Source: Carnegiea gigantea
Taxonomy: Eukaryota > Streptophyta > Magnoliopsida > Caryophyllales > Cactaceae
Reading direction: 5' to 3'
Length of the DNA stretch: 64,000 nucleotides
NCBI GenBank assembly: GCA_029747015.1
Contig: JAKOGI010000344.1
Location: 446,001-510,000, forward strand
Positions 36,851-47,724 of this stretch are shown here, piece after piece. Position 1 is the stretch's first letter. The number at the start of each line of letters is the position of its first letter. The notes beneath the pieces are model-generated. The model saw only the letters and a list, made by a program, of their open reading frames with translations, did no database searches and was not told the DNA's origin. Both the position numbers and the translations under genes were made by a program.

Positions 36851-37157
36851 TAGTATTATTATTACTACTACTACTACTACTACTATGATTATTATGATTA
36901 TTATTATTGTTGTTGTTGTTAAGGTTTTTCGGATTGGCGGTCATTCGAATAAATATTGATGTCAAAGGATTACTCAGGAACATAAGAACGTCATGTTTGA
37001 GACCACGTCGTCGCTTCAACCAGCAATGCACAAAGTTGTATATATATATATACATATGTATATAAAATGCTGAATTGAAATGTGGCGCCCAACTTGTTTA
37101 ATGTTAATTAATATGACCTAAGGTATTTAAAATGGGTATTTACTTCAGGCCATTACA
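33801..37157 (-). repeat. 3' LTR of element A (left)
   Basis: 3,357 bp, TGTAACGCC ... CATTACA. It differs from the right LTR by scattered substitutions and by about 120 bp (36414-36531 area) that the right LTR lacks. The deletion lies between two 'accggc' words. It includes a trinucleotide array rich in ATC (36800-36920). Confidence 0.94.
36800..36920 (+). repeat. (ATT)n(ATC)n(ACT)n microsatellite in the left LTR
   Basis: Compound trinucleotide array with a long ATC block and an ACT block. The minus-strand frame across it (poly-Asp, poly-Asn, poly-Ser) is an artefact. Confidence 0.96.
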
Positions 37158-37171
37158 GCCTTCCCGCCTTA
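37158..37171 (-). promoter_or_regulatory. Polypurine tract of element A
   Basis: Minus strand AAGGCGGGAAGGC next to the 3' LTR, preceded by GTTTCGAGGACGAAACTT, the 'CGAGGACGAA' word common just upstream of the PPT in plant Gypsy elements. Confidence 0.75.
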
Positions 37172-37934
37172 AATTAAGTTTCGTCCTCGAAACTTGCAAT
37201 TGAAAAGAAACTTTAACGGTACTTCAAATAGGCAGAGATACTGGTGTTGTTATATGGATATGATGTGAATCTAGGACTTCTTTATAAGTTGTGAGATGTG
37301 AAAACGCTTTGTATATGTTCAAGTTCTGCTGGTAATTCTAATAGGTAAACCACTGGGTTCCACTTTCATGTAACATCCCCTAACTTTGGGGCTAGGAGTG
37401 TTAATATTTTCTTAAATTTTGGGGCGAAAGAGACAGAATTTTTCCTAAAAACCGGCTATCTCCCAGGCTTAAAACCTTACATTAAATCCCTGCATTGAAA
37501 ATAAGTATAGAAGGATGCCAAATCAAGCTTAACGGCTATAAAACGAAGATCAGAACTCTACGGGCCATAAGCCCGGAGTAAATCACCTAATAATGCTCAA
37601 TAATAGAAAAGAAATGAAAAATACAACTCAACAGATCACACATCCGGAGTACTGGGGTTTACATCCCAAAAACAAAAATAAGTAATAATTGGCTCACATG
37701 GCCGTACAGAATGACTCATGAACCTTAATTATCGTTAATTCTGAAGTTAGCAGACAGAACATCTCATCCCCCTACTATATATGCACACATGATCCCTTTT
37801 CAAAAAAAGAGGTGATTCAGTTACATTTGGATTCAACCAATGTAGTACAATTGATAGAATGATCATGAAGTTACAACAAGGTGATCGTCTAACTGCGGTC
37901 AACATGATAAATTCGATAGGCGCACTTGCATTGA

Positions 37935-38294
37935 CTAGGTAGAATATAAAATAGGCACGATGAAGTAGTTTCGGTAAAAGAGCAAGATTGCGTAGGGGGA
38001 GGTTGGTAAGGACTCAAAGTAAGACACTATATCCTTTAGTATGCTCTCATCCCCCTGACATACAGCTATGCTAATCTCTTTATACGCCCAAGTGTCATGA
38101 ATTGGTATGAAATGAGCAAATTTGGTGAGTCTATCTGCAATGACCCAAGCAATGTTCTGCTTAATACCAGAAATGAATAACTCCATAATAAAATCCACTG
38201 AAATTAAACCCCACTTCCTAGTATGAATTTCTAAAGGTCTCAATGTGCCTACAGGGCGCTGATGTTTAGCCTTCACCTTTTTACACGTCAACAT
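37935..38294 (-). pseudogene. Gypsy integrase core fragment (element A)
   Basis: The minus-strand frame has CKKVKAKHQRPVGTLRPLEI, WGLISVDFIMEL, then WVIADRLTKFAHFIPI. This is the start of the retroviral-type integrase catalytic core (first Asp in 'DFI', second Asp in 'ADRLTKFAHF'). The remainder of integrase, including the D-x35-E part, is absent or unrecognisable. Confidence 0.85.
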
Positions 38295-38639
38295 TTACCG
38301 ACGTATCCTCCAATATCCTTCCTTAATATCCTACTAAACCCAGAAAACTTCTTACTTCTATCACCGCGTTGGACCTAGGCTATTCAGTAACCACCTTTCT
38401 CTTTTGAGGACTTCGATTTTTTTTTGTTTTTTTTTCTGTAGAAACCACGTGTCCCAAAAGTGTCACTTCGGTTGATTAGAACTTTCTTCCCCTTCTCCCC
38501 TTTTTTTTCTTCTCTTTTTTTTTCTCTTTCTCCCTTTTTTTCTCCAATCTTGCATATAACTGGTGTTACCTCAGGGTATACAATACAGTTCTCAAATCAG
38601 TTTTTGGAAGCACTCAAGCTCATTGCAATTGATCAAACA

Positions 38640-38800
38640 GTTCATCTATCCTAGGCAAAAGGGTGCTTATCCTTAATGGTCATCTTATTTAACTCCCGAT
38701 GATCTACGTATAACCTTACGGTTCCATCCTTTTCCACTACCCATGACGCTGGAGCTCCCAAAGGTGGCACACTTGGCCTGATATGATAAATCCTTTTTAT
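38640..38800 (-). pseudogene. Gypsy reverse transcriptase, N-terminal fragment (element A)
   Basis: The minus-strand translation gives [20 protein letters not shown] and then TIKDKHP, the first conserved RT block (family form RLCIDYRELNK.TIKN.YP). The YxDD catalytic block, the rest of RT and RNase H are missing. A T/C-rich low-complexity stretch at 38400-38545 marks the deletion. Confidence 0.8.
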
Positions 38801-39516
38801 AATAATTCATTCAACTAGGTTTTCAATTCTTTAAACTCGGTTGGGGCCATCCCATAAAAAGCTTTTGAAATAGGATTTGTACCATGAATTAACTAAATTT
38901 TGAAATCAATTTTCCTTTGATGAGGTGAACCTGACAACTCCTCAAGGAAACATCATGCAATTTACAACTACGGAAATCTCTTCTCTTTAACCTCAGTAGC
39001 ATAATACGCATGCCCTATGCACACTCGTTTCAGCAGTCATTTGCCCTTATGATTGAAATTATAGAATACTCATTCCTAAGTCTTTCCTCCCAGAAACATA
39101 CTTCTTGGCCTTCTTGACTCTTAAGAGTCACTTTAAAGGCCTTACAATCTATGCTTGCCTCATGTACAGTCAACTAGCTCATTCCCAAGACTATATTGGA
39201 CTCTAATATATCAAACTGATTCAAATTCCCAAGGAACTCATGCTCAGCAACTTCAATAGAAACACGCTTGCAAGGAACGAGGCATTCTATCACCTACTTA
39301 GTTGGCAAACTAATCCTATAGTTCACCCGCGCTTCAGGTGCGTGCGTGTATGTGTGTGTGTGTGTTTTTTTTTTTTTCAAAGTTAATTGTAATGCAGAAT
39401 GGGTAGATGTAAATGAATGTGTCACACCTGAATCAAACAACACACCAAATGGTTTTCAATTTAAAAGAGAGTTTCAGTAACAACCATACCAGAGACTGTA
39501 GCTTCCATTTTGCTCA

Positions 39517-39925
39517 TTATGTAAGCTCGTCCTGCCGTTGGAGGTTTAGAAGGCAGGGTTTCCTAACGTGGAGGTAGTATAGGCTTTGCAACTCCCTTTT
39601 CCACGGCTTTCTATCTTTTAGGGCAAATGACAATCGAATGGTTGGGGCTTCCACACCACATGCAGTTGTTAGTACCAACACGGTACTCGACTTTAGTATG
39701 ATTTGTCCGCACACAGTTGGGACAAGGTTCTGTTGATGCCGCTGGACGACTCTTAGCAGGGCCAGTGGGTTTCTTTTGAGCCACACTCTCACTTGATGTA
39801 CTACGATCGTCCCACTTCCTCTTCTGATTCCCTGGGTTCAAAACTCTTAACTCCCCCTTTACTCGTTCCGCCTCAGCCGCCCTTTCATACAACTCTTGAT
39901 AAGTTTGAATTGGTTGACCCGCCAA
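39517..39925 (-). pseudogene. Gypsy gag zinc-knuckle region (frameshifted continuation)
   Basis: The frame gives QTYQELYERAAEAERVKGEL and then a CxxC...CxxC-GxxxHxxxxC arrangement (CPNC, then CMWCGSPNHSIVIC), the gag nucleocapsid knuckle preceded by an extra cysteine pair, as in plant Gypsy elements. It overlaps the capsid frame at 39859-39925 in a different phase. A third frame continues toward protease at 39.5 kb. Confidence 0.82.
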
Positions 39926-40608
39926 TTGTTCCGAATATAAAAGGCTAGACCTTCCTCAAACCTTCTCATTTTCAGCCTTCCAGATGCCATGAAATCTGGT
40001 GTAAATCTTGCTAGTTCCGTAAACTTCCGAGTATATTGCATTACCGTCATATTACCATTCATCTTCAACTCCAAGAATTCCTTCTCTTTTTTTCGTTGGA
40101 TTGTGATTGGATAAAACTTGGCCCTAAGTTCCTCGATAAACTTAGTCCATGTAAGCTCAGGTCCTTGCAACATATCTTTTATCGTGCTCCACCAGATGTC
40201 TGCCTCACCGGTTGAATAGAAGGTCCCTATATTTACCTTTTTCTCTCTAGGTACCTCAACCACAGCAAATATCTTTTCCATTCCCCTAATCCAGTCTTCC
40301 AGTTCTACAGGGTCTAGATTTCTGTCATAGACCTTAGGGTTGTATCGGGCTACCCTATCCATCAGGTTATCTGACCTTTGGGGGTGTTTTGGAAGTACCT
40401 GAGACCTTGAGGGTGCAGCAGGGATCCTTTTCATTAACTCAGTTATCAAGTTTTTCCAGTAATTCGGATCTTCCACACTACTAGACGCTGGTAAGGCCAT
40501 AGTTGGGTCTTCATTAAGGTTCTGTTGGGAATTCTCATTTACCTGATTTCCCGAATTTTGAGATTCACCTTCCTGGTTATTTTGATCGTTGTTTGTAGAT
40601 TCTGACAT
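39859..40608 (-). CDS. Gypsy gag polyprotein, capsid region (element A)
   Basis: Open frame of 249 codons just inside the PBS side. It has an N/Q-rich N-terminus, then YNPKVYDRNLDPVELEDWIR, WWSTIKDML, LTWTKFIEELRAKFYP, EFLELKMNGNMTVMQYTRKF and LARFTPDF. This is the Retrotrans_gag capsid domain of plant Ty3/Gypsy elements. The zinc knuckle follows in another frame (39611-39925), so there is one frameshift within gag. The conserved part is complete. Confidence 0.9.
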   Translation of the reverse strand: MSESTNNDQNNQEGESQNSGNQVNENSQQNLNEDPTMALPASSSVEDPNYWKNLITELMKRIPAAPSRSQVLPKHPQRSDNLMDRVARYNPKVYDRNLDPVELEDWIRGMEKIFAVVEVPREKKVNIGTFYSTGEADIWWSTIKDMLQGPELTWTKFIEELRAKFYPITIQRKKEKEFLELKMNGNMTVMQYTRKFTELARFTPDFMASGRLKMRRFEEGLAFYIRNNWRVNQFKLIKSCMKGRLRRNE

Positions 40609-40861
40609 ACTGAATCACACAAACAAGGTTTATTACCTAAATCTGCAGGACATTACGATAAAGCAGTAACTATACAAAACTGAGGCTCAATTTAACTCAA
40701 CTCAAGAAGAGGAAAGTGAACTACTTCACTACTCCTGGTTAGGTTAGCCCGTAAATACCCCTCATATATACACCTTATGCAAACAAAATATCACATCCAT
40801 ATCCGTATCCTCACAACCTAACCCCCAAACATCCTACTACTCACAGTGATTCGCTAACCTG

Positions 40862-40874
40862 GCTATGATACTAC
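40862..40874 (-). promoter_or_regulatory. Primer-binding site of element A (initiator Met tRNA type)
   Basis: Minus strand TAGTATCATAGCC, three bases from the 5' LTR border. It differs at two positions from the plant iMet PBS TGGTATCAGAGCC. Confidence 0.7.
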
Positions 40875-40877
40875 AAC

Positions 40878-43754
40878 TGTAACGCCCCCAGTTGCTAATG
40901 TTTGATTATTCCAACTTAATCCCTTATTGATTAGTGATTTGCAGCGGAAGTCCTGTGATTACAGACGCTACCTCCGTTCCTTGACGGAACAAGGCTAAGT
41001 GGATCTACATGCATGACAACATATGTTGTAATTAAACATACTTTCAACCACTTATACCATCCAAGATATGTGGTTACACCTATTAACTCAGTGTACAACT
41101 ACCAAATACTAGCAAACACTAAGTCCAAAATAATATACAACCAGCAGATCTTTAGGACTGTTAGCCTATAAATCATTGTGAGCACTAGCTAGCTGACATA
41201 CGGCGAATGGTAGTTCACACTCATTTCTCGCTTTCCTCTGGCTTGTCAGAAGGAGGACTGCACACTGATCCATTACCTAAAACAGAAAATATGAAAACAT
41301 TCGAATAATGAGGTGAAGCTCAGCACGTACATTCCCCTGCTGTAAAACAAGTTTTGTATGTAAATAGTTGGGCGCCCGCATTTCAAAACATTTTGGTTTG
41401 CAAACAGGGGAGAGAGAATGTATAAGTAAAACTGATTTGCTCATTATTATCTAAAAGTAGACCCCTTGTTGACGTCTGCTGCGATCTTGAAATAGGTGCA
41501 CACATCCAAGGCCGATCGGAGAATCTGAGTTGCAGCCGCGTGGGTAAATTGAAGGGTATAAGCCCTGATGATTGATAATTAACAGGGCTACTTGTTTAGG
41601 TGATAAAACATTGCATAAATTGATTCCTTAAATGAACATTATATTGATTTTTCATCAGTGAGACACATGTGCGTTTTTGAAGAACACAAGCAACGTACGT
41701 ACCTGGTTTTCGAAATTCTCTCCCCTTTAAAACGGAGGACGTGTGTTGGCAGCTTGAAACAAACGAGGTAGCCTCTTTCCTGCTTCAAATATTTTATTTT
41801 TCCCCATTAGTGCGATATTACGAAGTTTATTAAACTTCTCAGCTTAATGGATTATTTGTAACTGACAACGTGTTCATAAATACCCGTGTTATCGGCACTA
41901 CGATCTGAATTAATGATATACATTTGTCACTATCATTAGTTGGTTGCGCGATGCGCATCAAGGCCCTCGTAAAGTGTTATTATGATTAATATAACTATTA
42001 GCGTTATTGTTCTTAACATTATTCTTATTGTTTTAAATCTGATAATCATTCAAGTCTTGTACTTCACTATTCTTAGCATTAACTTCAGAATATTCAACCA
42101 TTTACTTAATTACCTATACATATGAAATAGACATATAACCTTCAAAATTCTCATCTTGTTAATGTTTGTTTAATCTCATTAGTACCTTAAATTCCCTTCG
42201 CTCTACTGATTTGGATTCTTAAATTGAATTGAGGACGAAGACAAGCAGAACACCGAACTTTTATCGTATTAAGCTATTGATATAAGTAAATTGGGATATT
42301 TATAAGACTATTAATTAAGTAAATTAGTAATCGAAACATTTACATCATTAATAAAGTTGCGGGTTACGCTTACATGCATTAGGCTTTTGGTTCAATTGTG
42401 ACTAAAGGCTTGTTAGCTTAAACTCTATCCCAAACATCGAACCCTATATCGTTAATTTTATATCCATAGAACGTATCCAACTTTCGACATTCTAGCACTG
42501 AATTTGTATAAGTTCTCTCAATTTTCTTCTTTATAACACACTTAATCTTATTAACCCAACCACACTCAAGCTCGTACTTTATTTACAGCACAACCTTAAA
42601 ACCTTAACTCATCACTTCCATGGCATCACATATCTAGCCAATACTCTCTAATTCGTTAACTAGTTGTGTACATCATTACCTAAGCAAGAGTTAACTCAAT
42701 TTAGGGTATAAACTCCAATCCGTTATGCTCATGACTCCCAACATCCATCAAACATTCAGTCATTCAATATAACATATATGAACATTCACCCAACATGCAT
42801 CCTACTTTGATTCCCTTCAAATTTAATACCTATTCGAAGCATAATTCAACTAGGCCATAATTTCAAATAGCCAAGAATGCTAATTTCCACGCATAATTTT
42901 AATAACTCAACCACGCCAAGTCATAAATTCGGAATATTACCAAATAATCTCAAATTTTCGAAAATTTGCATTTCACATGATATTCAGATAATGTCAATCA
43001 ATTCCCAACTTCATAATTTTCTCAACGTAACTGAATAACGTCAAATAATTTCATTCTCCATGAATTCACAACAAAAAGCCAAATAACGTGTAATTTATGC
43101 GATTCAGTAAATCAGGCATCGAAATTAATATGAAATTCAATGAATTATTACAAACAAATTAAAATCCAATTCAGTTCCAATTTCTCACTTCAACTCTCTG
43201 CCAAAGTCACAACCCAAATTGGAACAAACCAACCAAATTCACAATTCAATTCCTTCATTCAAAATAACCTCAGAAATTTGTGAATAGACACTCACTAATA
43301 CTAATTGCATCCGTTAGTAAAGAAATTAAATCCCAAATCATCAAAATAAATCAACCAAGCAAGGTTAGGGTTCCTTTACCTTTTAATTCAAACCAAAGCT
43401 AGAAGAGGAGATGGAGATGGTGCTGGGCTGTAGCCGTGGTGGTGCTCCGGCAGCTAGAACTGGTGGCAGCTTGACCGGCGACCGGCGGTTCCCGGTGACA
43501 GACGGCGGGCGGGAGGGGCTCCGGCAAGCCAATAAAACAAAGGGGGGGATGAGGGTTGGGAGAGCCAGAGCAGGGGAGGGGATTTGGGGTTGATTTTTTT
43601 GTTTTTTGGGAAATTTTGAAAACTTTGGTTATTTAAGTTATTATGTATTTTATTATTTTTTTTTTCTCTCTACCTAAGTCGATTACTGCCTCTCTTTTCT
43701 CTTCTTTTTTTTTTTAATACTTTGATGTGTTATATCTTTATATGGATAAACATA

Positions 43755-43796
<42 letters not shown>

Positions 43797-44099
43797 CATC
43801 ATCATTATTATTATTACTACTACTACTACTATGATTATTATTATTATTATTATTATTATTGTTAATGTTTTTCGGATTGGCGGTCATTCGAATAAACATT
43901 GATGTCAAAGGATTGCTCAGAAATATAAGAACGTCCTGTTTGAGATCACGTCGTCATTTCAACCTGTAATGTACAAAGTTGTATACATATATACATATGT
44001 ATATAAAATGCTGACTTGAAATGTGGCGCCCAACTTGTTTAATGTGTAATTAATATGACCCAAGGTATTTAGAATGGGTATTTAGTTCAGGCCGTTACA
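40878..44099 (-). repeat. 5' LTR of element A (right)
   Basis: 3,222 bp, TGTAACGCC ... CGTTACA, next to the PBS. It has an ATT-rich array at 43756-43863 where the left LTR has mainly ATC. LTR divergence is low but clearly not zero, so the insertion is not very recent. Confidence 0.94.
43756..43863 (+). repeat. (ATT)n microsatellite in the right LTR
   Basis: Counterpart of 36800-36920. Here ATT dominates and ATC is reduced to a few units, so the two arrays have diverged since insertion. Confidence 0.96.
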
Positions 44100-44104
44100 G
44101 TTTT

Positions 44105-44469
44105 GATGATGGAGGATGGTAGATTGAGGTACTATGATGTTGGGAGGGGTTAGAAACCGCTGGGCTGGTCGGAAAACTAGCCGGAAACACCCAGGAGCTG
44201 CTGCTGCTGTGCTGGCTGGCCGTGAGGAGAGAGAAAGGAGAGAGAGAATGTGTATTTTGGATTGAGTTGTGTTTTTTTGACTAATCCAACTCTTGGCTGA
44301 AATTTTATCTAGTAAAGTGATCATTTAGCTAATCATGGTTAAGCCTAATTATGGTAATTAGTTAGGTCAATAAGCAAACTTGTTGGGCCAAAAAAAATGT
44401 TGGATTCGGGAATAAACGCTTCGTAACAATAACCTTTTTGCATAACTCAAAATTAAATTTTTGCAAGGT

Positions 44470-44536
<67 letters not shown>

Positions 44537-44973
44537 GCAATTATAATAAAAAAAAGGACAGCCTGGTATGCAAGCATCCCGCATTCACAAGCAATTATAA
44601 TAATAATGATAATAATAATAATTTCTCAAACTATAATTATCGAGGCCTACTATCGATTCACCTTATTTGTAATTAATCAACAAACTTGAATTAATAATCA
44701 ACAAAACCTTAATTGCAAAACGGGACCCAAATGAAATATCCCCAACGGGGATGATAAAATACGATAAATGAAAGCGGAAAATTTAAATGACATAAGGTAA
44801 TTCGGTAAATATATAAATTGAGTGTAATTGAATTAATAAACATGATTTGGTTAAACAAATAACCATGAGTGATTAAATCCATAAACATGATAAATTAAAT
44901 AAATAAACATGATTAGTTAAATAAATAAATACGATTTAAATAAATAAATATGGGTTAGGGTCGGATTATTACA
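44105..44973 (-). repeat. LTR of Gypsy element B, second part
   Basis: Continuation of the LTR interrupted at 33800, ending GGATTATTACA at 44973. It contains an AAT microsatellite (44470-44536) and CTG-rich sequence near 44197. Confidence 0.7.
44470..44536 (+). repeat. (AAT)n microsatellite
   Basis: About 22 AAT units inside the element B LTR. Poly-Ile and poly-Asn frames across it are artefacts. Confidence 0.97.
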
Positions 44974-46574
44974 ATATATGTATTATCAACATCTAATTAG
45001 CTGAAGGTTGGAATTAGGAGGGTATTCAATATGTGCATGCAACCCCTTGAATCGCAACTGTGGATCAAGATGTATCTTTTTTGTAACACAAGCTATAACC
45101 CAAGGAGAACAGTCAACCAGGTAAAATTGGCTTGATTGTGCACTTTCTCAACTTATTTAATCGTGAACTATATGCATGAAATCAGGTAAATGCCATTCCA
45201 ATTAATGCAATTGTTGTGGTTCCAAATGACTATTAGTTGGGCTGACTTTTACTATTTGCCTTAAAATTTCATGTATGTTGCATTCTAAAGAGTTCTTTAT
45301 GACTACTTATTTATTCTCAACTGACTGTCATTTTTGTTGAATATATCGTACTATATATGGGCTATATGATGTGACATGAAAGATAGACATACATGGCTAT
45401 AGAAGTACATATTGAAATACATAGGAGAGCTTTTTTTTGGCTCTTGATATATATGGTTGTGAGTTGTACGGTACCATGATTGTAGTACTATGGATCGCTT
45501 TCAGGATTTTTTGCTTTGAAGTGAATTCTTTTTTCAAGTATCAATTGGTCTGTATTCAGAAAAATTTGAGTGGTGACTTATTGGTAATGGTGTGACTTGA
45601 GCCAATGTTATACATCTATCAATGGAGGGAAGGATGGTTGGGGGTTTCTAGGGGAGGGGGATACGAGTGAGAGCATGTTTCCTATACATATAATTATTTC
45701 TTTTGTAACTTGGTAGTTGTTGATTATTGATTTCTAGACGAGAGGCATATGGGTGAGAACATGTTTTCTACACGTACAACTTTTGTAACTTGGTAGTTGA
45801 TTATTAGTCTCCCGTTATACTTTTTGAGATATTTGAAAGGTATTTGCTAATGGGTTTTCTTTCTCTTTTCATCTCTCTCCCCCCTCCCTTCCTCCCTCTC
45901 TCTCATTTGATGTAATTTGTGAATCACTTACCTGTCTCTTACTCATGGTACTTATTTATTTATTTATTTAAAGGGATGACTCATCTTGATTTTGGTTGAT
46001 TGGCAACCTTCTAAGGCAAGCATGAACTTCATCTAAAAAGTGGACGAGGAGGATCAAAGACTTATCAGAAGACGAAAGTCTGCTTGATATGTCTTTTTCT
46101 TTTTGTAATAAAATCTCTTCATTTTGTTGCCTATGCTGATAATTGCAATGGAAGTTGAGAAATCATTAATATCATCCCCATTATTGTTTGGTTCAGAACA
46201 AATTATAATCATAGTTTTAATTGTGTAGTTCTATGTAGTAGAAATCATTAATATCAAGCAAGATTATTCCTATTTGGTTTCAAATTTGGGATGGTGCTCA
46301 ACCTCAGTCTTATATATGACCTGTGGACTGTGGTTAATAGAAGTGATGATCTTATTGCTAAGCCCCCCCCCAACCATTACCTTTACTTTTATTGTACGTG
46401 TAACTCTCTTTTTTCCTCTAAGGCAAGAATAACCTTAAATTTATATCGATCGATTGTACAATTATAGAAGACATTTTCTTATCTTTTTATTTTTATTCAT
46501 CATCCTTAATTGTGAGATTGAAAAATTAATGGTACTTCCAATGTATCATATAATTATTCAAAAAGCAAATTTCA
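44974..46574. other. Region with one exon-like segment, otherwise nothing recognised
   Basis: At 45004-45120 the plus strand reads open (RRVFNMCMQPLESQLWIKMY) and ends in a CAG|GTAAAA donor-like site. I recognise no family. A (TTTA)n run lies near 45955 and a C9 run at 46363. Part of this stretch may belong to the Helitron whose 3' end is proposed at 46598. Confidence 0.3.
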
Positions 46575-46598
46575 AGACAACGCACGGGTCTTAGCTAG
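46573..46598 (+). mobile_element. Candidate Helitron 3' terminus
   Basis: The sequence aagac-aacgcacgg-gtctt can form a short hairpin and is followed by agCTAG|T, the arrangement at plant Helitron 3' ends (hairpin, then CTRR, inserted before T). No 5' TC terminus could be located, so the extent is unknown. Confidence 0.45.
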
Positions 46599-46835
46599 TA
46601 ATGAGGAAAAAGGGGAGGAAAAAAAAGAAAAATGTGAGAGAGTCTGACAAGAAATGAATCTCGAAGGGAAAATGTAACGGGAAATAGACAATTGCTCATG
46701 ATTGGAATCGAACCTGGGTACAAGTGCAACTCCATTAACCTAAAATAAGGCGCTCCAATGAACAACATATATTGTGTTGCTTCATTCAGAACAATTATTG
46801 ATTTTTTCTTTGAAAGTAGGCCAGGGCTTAGGATA

Positions 46836-46935
46836 TTTTTTTCCCTTTTATTTCTAAACTATGTTTTCATAGGAAGTAATTGATTAAACTGAATTGTTCA
46901 TATTTATTTAAGCACAAGATAATCATCAAGTTTAA
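46836..46935 (+). repeat. First copy of a local duplication (empty site for the retroposon)
   Basis: The segment ccttttatttctaaactatg, aggaagtaattgattaaact, gaattgttcatatttattta recurs at 46998-47044 plus 47725-47770. The second copy is interrupted by the 667-bp insertion at 47045-47711. Confidence 0.8.
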
Positions 46936-47044
46936 TGACTCTTATCACTTGCCATAAATAATCCAAGCAATTGTACTTGTATTGGTACTCAAATACTCCT
47001 TTTATTTGTAAACTATATTGTTATAGGAAGTAACTGATTAAACT

Positions 47045-47711
47045 AGGAATTAAGTATGTAAATTAGAAACCACCTCCTCTATTCTCTCTAGAAACTACCC
47101 ACTCACCCTCATCTTTCAATCTTCTTCTTCTTCTAAGCTAGCAATTAGAGACTAGGAATGATCTTTTATGATTGTTCCCGACCCTCGCTTCTTCTCTTTT
47201 AATTTACTTATATGTTTAATTGTTGCTTTCTTTATCTTTGTTATGATTTATCTCCTCAATTGTGAGATTTAGTCTCTACAATTGCATGACAATGTTTCGT
47301 TTTATCTTAGTTGTGTACTTGTGTGTTGTTTATGGTTGTTTTCTTTGTGGTGTTTGGGATGAACAATGTGAAGGTTGCAGCAAAGCTCTTCAATGGCATT
47401 CAACAATTCAAGTGGAATATCTCATATGAGATTAATATTTTGTTCATGAAGTTTACACTAGATCAACAGGTCTACAATATAAAGAAGAAAGTGATGGATC
47501 TGTAGATCTCTTCCCCATGCTGTACTTTTGGAAAACAACGATTCGCATGGGAAAAACGGATGTTCAGTGTGTACGAAGTTAGATTTCGTGGAGTTAGAAT
47601 TTTATCTTTGTAATGAATATTGTATTTATTTTGTTCGAATTTATATTGTAGATGCTGGATGTCTCCTTAATTTTTTATGAAATTGTCGCTTTGCCCCCCC
47701 AAAAAAAAAAA
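47045..47711 (+). mobile_element. 667-bp poly(A) retroposon with target-site duplication
   Basis: It is bounded by the 13-bp direct repeat aactgattaaact (47032-47044 and 47712-47724) and ends in C8-A13 (47694-47711). The 5' part has a CTCTCTAGAAAC-like pyrimidine-rich start and the 3' part is AT-rich. An open frame at 47311-47505 matches nothing I know. This is probably a non-autonomous LINE derivative or a processed transcript. The paralogous empty site at 46875-46890 confirms the insertion. Confidence 0.75.
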
Positions 47712-47724
47712 AACTGATTAAACT

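Larger units (their letters stand above)
33801..44099 (-). mobile_element. Ty3/Gypsy element A, complete with both LTRs, nested in element B
   Basis: Two long terminal repeats (33801-37157 and 40878-44099) flank a 3.7-kb interior with gag, protease and partial pol on the minus strand. Both LTRs begin TG and end CA. The element is flanked by the 5-bp direct repeat GTTTT (33796-33800 and 44100-44104). A PBS (minus strand TAGTATCATAGCC, 40862-40874, resembling the initiator Met tRNA site TGGTATCAGAGCC) and a purine tract AAGGCGGGAAGG (37159-37170) sit where expected for minus-strand orientation. The interior is too short for a full pol, and most of RT and RNase H is missing, so it depends on other copies or is dead. 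Confidence 0.95.

Noticed and set aside
36771..37055. Minus-strand frame rich in Asp, Asn and Ser
   Set aside because: It is a translated trinucleotide array inside an LTR.
44362..44689. Poly-Ile and poly-Asn frames
   Set aside because: They are translations of an (AAT)n microsatellite.
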